This document shows, one piece after another, positions 56,454 through 64,000 of a stretch of 64,000 bases of DNA (the stretch's first letter is position 1; each line of letters starts with the position of its first letter). Origin of the DNA: Puccinellia tenuiflora. Its lineage: Eukaryota; Streptophyta; Magnoliopsida; Poales; Poaceae. The notes under the pieces were generated by a model. That model did not search any database. It was not told where the DNA came from and worked only from the letters and a program-made list of their open reading frames with translations. Made by a program: the position numbers and the translations under genes. The DNA is taken from positions 558,001-622,000 of the forward strand of contig QRDG01000614.1 in NCBI GenBank assembly GCA_012064385.1. Direction: 5' to 3'.

Positions 56454-58072
56454 GGTTCTAGAATAACTATTCTGGAACCACTATTTTGTAACCACTTCTG
56501 AACTTCCCTCGTAATGTTGATAAACTTCATTTAATGATAATGTGAACTTTTTGACGGAACAGACTGATTCTGCACCTTCGCGGGAAAATTTTCTAGTGCG
56601 ATTTTTGATCCGCTTATCGGAATGATGCATATGATATACCGTTGAATAGCTATGAAAATTACGAAACTTTTTCATTTTCACGGGTTTTCGAAATTAGTTA
56701 CGGTTTTTAAAGAATTTCAAATATAGTAACACTATTTTCACGTCCGTACCGTATTTTGGTCGCCATTTTCAAACCGTTTATCGGATTGATGCAAATGATA
56801 CGCCGTTGGAAAGCTATGAAAAACCGTAACTTTGGTATCTCACACACTTTTTCGAAATTCCTTACGGTTTTAAGAGCAGTTTTAAGTATATATAATTCTG
56901 TTGTTATAGAATTCTCGTTTTTTCTGAACTTCCCACTTCACAACACTGAACTTCTTCCGAACACATAAGTGAACTTCTTCACGGAGCACCAGAAGCACGT
57001 TCTCCGTCATGTTTTTGACTTGTTTTGATTTTTTTACCTGTTTGATTTTCGTACTCGGACCATTTCTGAACTTCTCTCGTCACGAAAGTGAATTTCTTCC
57101 GCATACCTAAGTGAACTTTTTTTCCACAACCGCAACCATGTTTCATTTTTTTGAATTAGAACCAGTTCACCAACCAACAACATGTAGTTCACAGTTGTAA
57201 AATAAGAAGTTCAGTTCTGAACTTTTGGGGCTGTTTCTGTACTGAAAGCAACACATGGTCCCCTCGCGTGAACATGGAGCGCTCCTGCTGTGTCCTCAAC
57301 TGGAGAAGAGGAGCTGCGGCAGTGGCCTCCGACCGGAAAAGAGTGAGGCGGGAGCAGGTCAAGCATGAGGAGGACGGAGTCAGCCCGGAGCAGGAGGCGA
57401 CGTGCTCGGCCCGTGGAGCACATGGCCGGGTCGGGGAAGAGATGTCCGGTGGGTCGGTGGCGTCGGTGGAGGTGGCTGGACGGGGGGCGAGGCGTGCCGG
57501 TGAAGGGAGGCTGGCTAGCGGCGGGCAGGGCCGGCGAGGGGAGGTTGGCCGGCGGAGGGAGGTTGGTTCCCGCGGCGGCAAGCAGGAGGCTCGGGTCGTG
57601 CGGCGCGCGGGTACCTCCCGTCGACGAGCAGGGCCCTCCCGGGCGGACCACGGCTGAGGTCGGGGACCCTCCCTCCGCCGGATGCAAGTGAGGTGCGGGG
57701 TTCGCCGGATTCGCGTGGATGTAGTTGAGGAGCGGCGTCGCCGCCAGGCTTCCGCTGATAAGGGCCGACAGGCAAGGGAGGAGGCGTCACGGCGCGCCGG
57801 GAGGCGGGGTCACGACCTCCTGCGCGGGTGGAGGAGGCGAGGCGGCGGCTTCCGGCGCGGGTGGAGGAGGCGGGCCGGCGCGCGAGGAAGGAGGCGCGGA
57901 TGCGCGCGTGGGAGGCGGCGGCGCGTGAGGACGGAGGTGGTCGGGAGCTGTGGGGAAGAAGGCAGGGGGTGTTCGGGATCTTCTGTGGGTGGCCACTAAG
58001 TGGGTCGTTTTGTTTTTGGGACGGATCGAGATAAGGTGACTAGAGGGGTTCTAGAATAGCTATTCTAGAACC
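56454..58072. repeat. Segment bracketed by 26-bp palindromes
   Basis: A near-perfect palindrome with core CTAGAATAACTATTCTGG at 56454-56479 and a perfect one with core CTAGAATAGCTATTCTAG at 58047-58072. Between them: AT-rich DNA with GAACTTC motifs, two copies of the ATGATAYACCGTTGRA motif, and a GC-rich block (57240-58020) with open frames on both strands but no known domain. It resembles an unclassified DNA element carrying captured GC-rich sequence. Confidence 0.5.
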
Positions 58073-58100
58073 TTTTAAATGGGGTTGCAGAATAGTCCTG

Positions 58101-58103
<3 letters not shown>

Positions 58104-58185
<82 letters not shown>
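58104..58185. repeat. (AT)n microsatellite, about 82 bp
   Basis: Pure TA alternation directly after a degenerate GCAGAATAGTCCTGC palindrome. Confidence 0.97.
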
Positions 58186-58187
<2 letters not shown>

Positions 58188-61100
58188 GGTTCTGTACTTC
58201 ATACAAGAAAACACTGAACTACTTTGCTGGACTAAACGATTTGTTTCATAAGTTTTTACGTAACTTTTGAACCTTAATTCGGAATGTAGCAAATGATATA
58301 CCGTTGGAAAGCTAATGAAATTCCGCATCTTTCTTGTCTCACACATATTTTTCAAATTCTTTACGGTTTAAAATTAATTTTAAAAAACAGTGAATATTAT
58401 TAAAATAGCAGCGAACGTAATTTGCAGATATTTTCTTAACCGTTAATAGGAATGGTTCAAATGATATACCGTTGGATAGGCCTTGAAATTCCAAAAAGTT
58501 ACTCTTTTACGGATTTTTCAAATTCTTAGCCGATTAAAAGTAATTTTAAAAAAACTCTAATCCGAATCCTAACAAAACCGACGGACCGTATATTGACTGC
58601 CGTTTTTCAACCATTTATCGGAACCGTGCAAATGATATGGTGTTCCATAGATACCGACGATACGCAACCTTTTCGTTTTGGTAGATTTGCAAATTCAGGA
58701 TGGTTTAAACGTAATTTTAAAAGGTCTAAAACTATAATACCGGTGTTTTACCGGTGATGACGATCAATTTTAAAGAGCTAGGTACTTTGATTTGTTGTGC
58801 AATGTCCTACTAAATGAAATTAGTGACATAGTAAACCAAATGAAGCTTGTAGACCGGATGATTCAAGCATTCGGAGCTCAAATATACGAGATTACTATGA
58901 TAGATTTCCGCCCTGAAAAACAGAGCATTGTACTTCCCGCCACATATCAGTGAACTTCTCAATTGATGAGTGTGTACTGCCGACAATATTTTCGTGACTA
59001 GTCTTGAGTGAAACAGGGACAACTTTCTCATATGTGGTCCGTTTTCGATGTATAAGGTCGAGCAGACGCATTTATTAAAGTTACCGGTTTTGAAACCGGT
59101 AAGTGAAATCTCAAAAATTTATTTCTAAGTGCCTTTTTTCATGGTCAAAGTTTGGTCAAACTTATTTTGGCCGTTTAATAAATTATTTACCCAACCATCC
59201 GACCTCCGAATCGAGTGATTCTTACTACGTTGGAATGATGGAGCTAGTGGCTATCTATGAAAAATATGAAACAAAAAAAATATAGCAGAAATATGGGTAT
59301 TATTCACTAAAAAAAAAAAGTTCATGACGCATGTGTACTTCTCGGAAGTGAAGTTTCTACTTCCCGGCAATGACGTTTGTCGACTTAATTATCTGTACTT
59401 CTTGACGGATTTATTATTCTTTGTCTAAACTTCCCATGGTCATTGTACTTCCCGACAATGACGTTTTTACTTCTCGACTTAATTATATGTACTTCTTGTC
59501 GGATTTATTATTCTTCATAGGGACTGTGCACTTCTCGAACAGAATCATTGTACTTCTTGTCGTTATAATGTGTACTTCTTTTTGAATATTTTCTTGTAGA
59601 TGATTTTATTATTTTTTTGCACTTACTCATGGTATGTGTATTTCAAAAAATGGCATTGTATAGTTCCCCACACTATTATGTGTAATTCCCGAGATCGACC
59701 ACACAGTTCTAAAATTGTTGTAAACTTTGCGAAGTAAACTTTGTGAAGTAAACTTTGTGAAGTGACTATGTGTACTTCTCTATATTTTCAAATGTTTTTC
59801 TACATCAGTTAGACTCTGCACCTCCGAAGATGAACCTCTGTACTGCACAAAATATATTTGTGTACTTCCTACCTTTTTGCAAATGATTTTAATATCACTG
59901 CGGTACTTACGAAACTAAACCTTGTCGTGGACACCGTGTTTTGCTTCCTGAACCAAATGATTGTACTGCCCTGACGTGATAACATGGAGGTGTTAACACT
60001 GTGGAAAATCACAGAAAAGCGTATTTCATGATTATTTTTATTACCTATTGATCAGAATGATGCAAATGATATACCGTTGGAAAGCTTAAGAAATTACACA
60101 ACTTTTTTGTGTTTTAAGTTTTCCTCAATTCCTAACCGAATATAATTTATTTTAGAAATACTCTAATCCGCGTCATAACAAAAACGACAGACAGTATATC
60201 GCCCTTAATTTCTCAACCATTTATCCAAATGATGCAAATTTTATTGCGTTGGAAAGACAACAACGATACGCAACTTTCTCATGATGGCCGATTTTGCAAA
60301 TTCTCTATGGTTTGAAAGTAATTTTAAAAGTTTTTTACCATAATATCGATGTTTCACGGAAGATGCGGGATGAAATTGACAAGTTGGGCACTTTAATTCG
60401 TCGTGGAATTCAGTAGTTAGTGAAATTAGACTCATATCACACTATGACAAGCTTTGGTACCGATAATTGAGGAGTCCGGAGCTCAAATCGATGAGATTAC
60501 TATGATGGATTTTCGTCTCGAAGAAACAGAGTATTGTACTTCTTTGCACACATACTTGAACTTTTAAGTTGATGAATGTGTACTGCTTCCGAAGTTTTCA
60601 TGATTACTGTTTACTAAAACGATGGTAACTTTCTTATGTGGTGTCTATTTGAGGCCAATGACTACACAAAATGCTCGGGCAAAAAAGACGCATCTATTAA
60701 AGTTACCGGTAAACCGGTAACAAAAATCTCAAAAATCGATCTTTAAATATGTTTTTATTTGGTCAAAGTTTAGTCAAACCTTTTTTGTGTGTTTAAAAAA
60801 TTATTTGGCAATCCTTCTAACCTCCGAATTAAGTGATTTCTTTTGTGCTGAAAAAGTTGGAGTCAAGGGCTTTCTATGGAAAGTACGAAAAAAAATTTGT
60901 ACTCCCTTTGACAACCATGTGTACTTCCCGACCAAGATCATGTACTTCCTGTTATGATTTTTGTATCAAGTACAATTCTATTTTATTCATGTGCATTTTA
61001 TGTGAACTTCTTGTGATGAAGAAATGTACTGTCGAGATGATGGCGTGTACTTCTCGGAGTCACTGTTTTGTACTTCCTAAATTCGCTAATGATTTACCTT

Positions 61101-61690
61101 TTTTTCCTGAGAAATTATGCACTGCCAAAACTTAATCTTTGTACTTCCGGTGTCATGGTTTGTACTTCCTACCGGATTTTTTTTGTTTTAACTTGAAAAG
61201 TTGGAAATTTTGATTCGTCGTGGAAGGAAGTAATGAAATTAGACTAATATTACACCATATAAAGGTTTGATGCGTTAGAAAGATGGAGTGAGTGGACTAT
61301 CTATGAAAAATACGAAATAAATAAATAAAAATATATAGAGAAGAAATACTAGTATTCGTTAATATTAATTTGTACTTCCTGGATATGAAGTATGTACTGC
61401 CAATCTTATTTATATGTACTTCTAGACATGTTCTTAATTTTTTTTGCTGAACCTTTGCCGCAGGCGACGCGTGCAGAGGTTTGCTGCGGGCGAGAGGGTA
61501 GAATATTTTGCACTGTTTCGACCATGTTTTTGCACTTCGATACATTCTCCTTACGTTCACTTTTTTGTGCATACGTAAATACTACCTCACTAATTGTACT
61601 CATTAAGTATGCAAAACAAACATTGATGCATCGTTTCTACATCCTGATAAAATATATGTACCCCTCACGTTTTTGTATTTGTACTGCTTC
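58186..61690. repeat. AT-rich unclassified repeat zone with GTACTTC motifs
   Basis: 3.5 kb with dozens of TGTACTTCY / GTACTTCCCGAC motifs (densest 59330-59980 and 60900-61180). The motif ATGATATACCGTTGGAAAG or variants occurs at about 58293, 58461, 58632, 60066 and 60235. Two blocks, about 58560-59290 and 60170-60900, look like diverged copies of each other ('AAAGTTACCGGT', 'TGGTCAAAGTTTGGTCAAAC'). No gene seen. Confidence 0.6.
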
Positions 61691-61699
61691 AACTATTTT

Positions 61700-64000
61700 T
61701 TTTTTAAAAACTACACAACTTTATTGATAAGCATTAAGAACATTTTACAAGCATCAGTCTAAGTGGTAAGACACTTGAGACTGTGATGACAGAACACACT
61801 GGGCAGTGGCCCGATCCTGATGTCAAACATCTGACACTAGAAGAAGAGGTTCGAAGGGCTAGCTTAGAATAATGATGAGCTTTCATGTTATGTGCCCTGG
61901 GAACAAAGAAAAATCTGCTTGGATGAAAACTAGAGGAGGCTCTAACTTGGGACACCGTGCCCCTAATTTGCCAAGGTCCTTCGGAAGCATTACGATCAGA
62001 CCTAGTAGCCAAAGCAAGGACTTGCGAATCTGTGAGGAAGTAAGCATCTCTGAGTTGAAGGGATTCAGCTACCTTCACCGCCAACAACATAGCATGAGCT
62101 TCAGCCTGTAGAGGAGAGCTAACTGGAGGGGACAAAGCTGCAACATAGATGTTTTCAGCATGGTGATGATGAAGGCGAATGTGGATGCCCAATCCTGCTT
62201 GCTGAGATTGACCATCAGCCAATGGAGTCCAGGCTGCATCTGAATATACCTGTATGTCTGTACCTGCAAAAGGAATAGGATGTTGTAGCATATGATGTTG
62301 TTGTCGCAACTGTTGGTCATCAGCTGGTTGTTGTCCCTGCAGGCGTGTGTCCAAAATCTGAAAGTCCTGCAATAAAGCTGAGAAGACACCAAACACTTTC
62401 TTTGGATGAGTTATAGCACGGTTAAAGAGAGAATCATTTCTTGCTTTCCAAATACACCATAACATAGTGTAAAGATTTTTAACTGACATGGAGGGATGAT
62501 TAGAGTTTAGCAGGAAATTAAGGATGTCAGGGATGGAGTGGTGCTGCCATTGCAAAGCTTCAGTGTTGATAAACCAAGGCTGTAAGAACCAAACAGCTTT
62601 TGCAAAATGACATCCAAAAAACAGATGCATCTCATCTTCCTCCAGATTACATCTTGAGCAAATAACTGAAATATGTTTGGAGAAACGACCAGCTCTTTTA
62701 CCTGTGGTGAGGGTTCTTCTCAGAAGTCTCCAAGCAAATATTTGGACCCTAGGGATCATGTTCTTCTCAGCCCAAACCTGATTTAGCAAATTACCAACTT
62801 GCCGAGGCACTTCCTTTGGTGTCTGGTTCCGTGGCAGCTGCAAATTTTTGAAACAATGCCTATATGCACTTTTAGTAGAAAACTTCCCAGTAGGAGTCAG
62901 CTTCCAAACAAGCATATCTTGACCAACATCATGAATAATTGGAGTGTTTAAAATGGTTGTGGCGACATGAGGAACAAAAAGAGAATTAACTAGATCATGG
63001 TCCCAGGCCTTAAGATTTGGCAGCCACAGATTTTTAATAGTAGCAGGATAATTAAAAGGTGGCTGCTGAATAACAAGATTATCATAGATGTTTTGCCAAT
63101 GATTAAACCAAGGTGTTGTCCAAATAGAAGAGGAACCATCAACAATTTGGGTAAAACAAGCAGAATCTAAAAGAGGTTTTACTTTTAAAATGGCAGCCCA
63201 AAAAGCAGATTTTGGACAATTAGAATTAGCTCTCCAAAAAGAAGTAGCTGCATGATATTTTGACTTCAAAATAAGAGCTAGATTGCTATTTGGGTTCTGA
63301 ACGATTCTCCAGGCTGCAGAGAGTATCAAACTCTGATTCAGGGCCTGCAAATTCCTAATACCCAGACCGCCATTTTCTTGTCAGTGCAAATATCTGCCCA
63401 AGCCCTTAAACAAAGGTACCTTGAATCATTATCATCTCTTGCCCCTGTCCACCAAAATCTCCTAATGATAGCAGTGATACTAGCAAGAAATTTTTTGGAG
63501 AACAAAATATTTGACATGTAATAAACAGGGATAGAAGAGAAAACATATTTTATAAGAGTAAGCCTTGCAGGGTGCGACAATCTGTTTGCCTTATACGTTG
63601 TAAGCTTTGATTTAAATTTATCATACACAAAAGAGTAGGCAGCAGATCTATTCTTTGCAGGTAGGATCAGAGGATGTCCTAAATGGATGAAGGAGGCGTC
63701 AATATCAGGGACAGGAAACAAACCTTTAATTTCTTGCCTGACCTGCACACTCACATTAGCACTAAACATAATTCCCGACTTTGCCCAATTTGGGACTTGG
63801 CCAGAAAGGGAGGAGAAATGATTTAAGATTCTTAGGATGGATTCAGCTTCGTGCTTTGTTGCTACACCACACACCAATAAGTCATCTGCAAACATCAAGG
63901 AATGTATAGGAGGGCATTGAGGACCCAAAGTTATACCTGAAAGCCTGCTGTGATTTAAAGCATCTTGAAGAGCGAAGGATAGTTCATTAACAGCTAAGAT
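61700..64000 (-). mobile_element. LINE, ORF2 C-terminal half, continuing past the window
   Basis: Poly(A) side at 61697-61707 (T run). In minus orientation from the right edge: RT domain with SLMFADDLLVCG (FADD catalytic motif, about 63880-63900), HLGHPLILPAKNRSAAY, VYYMSNILFSKKFLA, RRFWWTG; a frameshift near 63345; then WRIVQNPNSNLALILKSKYH; zf-RVT (KFSTKSAYRHCF, RVQIFAWRLLRRTLTTGKRA, CSRCNLEEDEMHLFFGCHFA); and RNase H (VYSDAAWTP, QAEAHAMLLAVK, FLTDSQVLA, VPRAHNMKAHH). RT and endonuclease N-terminal parts lie beyond 64000. One frameshift only, so it is a fairly young L1-type copy. Confidence 0.93.

Noticed and set aside
57211..57999. Several ORFs over 100 codons in the GC-rich block
   Set aside because: Long frames are open on both strands at once, Pro/Arg/Gly-rich, with no motif; typical of GC-rich captured or non-coding DNA.
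58104..58270. ORFs with YIYIYI tracts (also near 17300)
   Set aside because: Pure translation of TA microsatellites.

Overview
The window is plant nuclear DNA. Intron-bearing genes, a P-class PPR gene, an OVATE-family gene, a mini zinc finger gene and Stowaway, Tourist-like, Mutator, CACTA, hAT, LINE and LTR elements all point to a large grass genome. The LTR families, with 'CCCCCAAGCTTA' next to an LTR that begins TGATACG, look like Triticeae (wheat, Aegilops or barley relatives). That is recognition, not a database match. Most of the 64 kb is transposable-element sequence, often nested.

Layout. 1-803: 3' end of a PPR gene. 0.8-8.2 kb: relics, including a Copia gag piece, exon-like fragments of an unidentified gene, an 11-bp-TSD LINE (4437-6465) inserted in what looks like its last coding exon, a solo LTR inside that LINE, an hAT-like MITE, and a mariner transposase relic interrupted by a Stowaway MITE. 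8.4-11.1 kb: a 1.5-kb MULE, a PIF/Harbinger-type MITE and a second Stowaway. 11.2-15.0 kb: an apparently intact six-exon gene (minus strand) for a quinone-oxidoreductase-type MDR enzyme with a C-terminal SRL peroxisomal signal. 14.9-24.35 kb: a 4.7-kb tandem duplication whose left edge lies inside exon 1 of that gene and whose right edge lies in an LTR minisatellite. 23.6-37.9 kb: a non-autonomous LTR element (A) whose left LTR is split by another LTR element (B) and by a 4.0-kb MuDR-type MULE, and whose right LTR carries an hAT MITE. 37.9-40.1 kb: CACTA and retroposon sequence.

41.2-42.0 kb: intact OFP gene. 42.4-44.9 kb: an LTR and part of the internal region of a related element. 45.4-46.6 kb: a broken TOG/ARM-repeat gene. 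48.0-49.4 kb: another LTR of the same group. 50.0-51.2 kb: a CACTA end split by a retroposon with a 16-bp TSD. 51.9-52.3 kb: intact mini zinc finger gene. 53.3-56.1 kb: CACTA element with Transposase_21 remains. 56.1-61.7 kb: an unclassified AT-rich repeat zone with palindromes and recurrent motifs. 61.7-64.0 kb: a LINE ORF2 running off the right edge.

The complete-looking host genes are the MDR oxidoreductase, the OFP and the mini zinc finger; the PPR gene is cut by the window edge. They show no sign of working as a unit. The most interesting item is the 28649-32650 MULE: near-identical TIRs of about 200 bp, a MURA gene with its catalytic core deleted, and a convergent second ORF driven from the other TIR behind a dense CCCGCC array. 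This is the layout of maize MuDR, outside the genus where mudrB is known.
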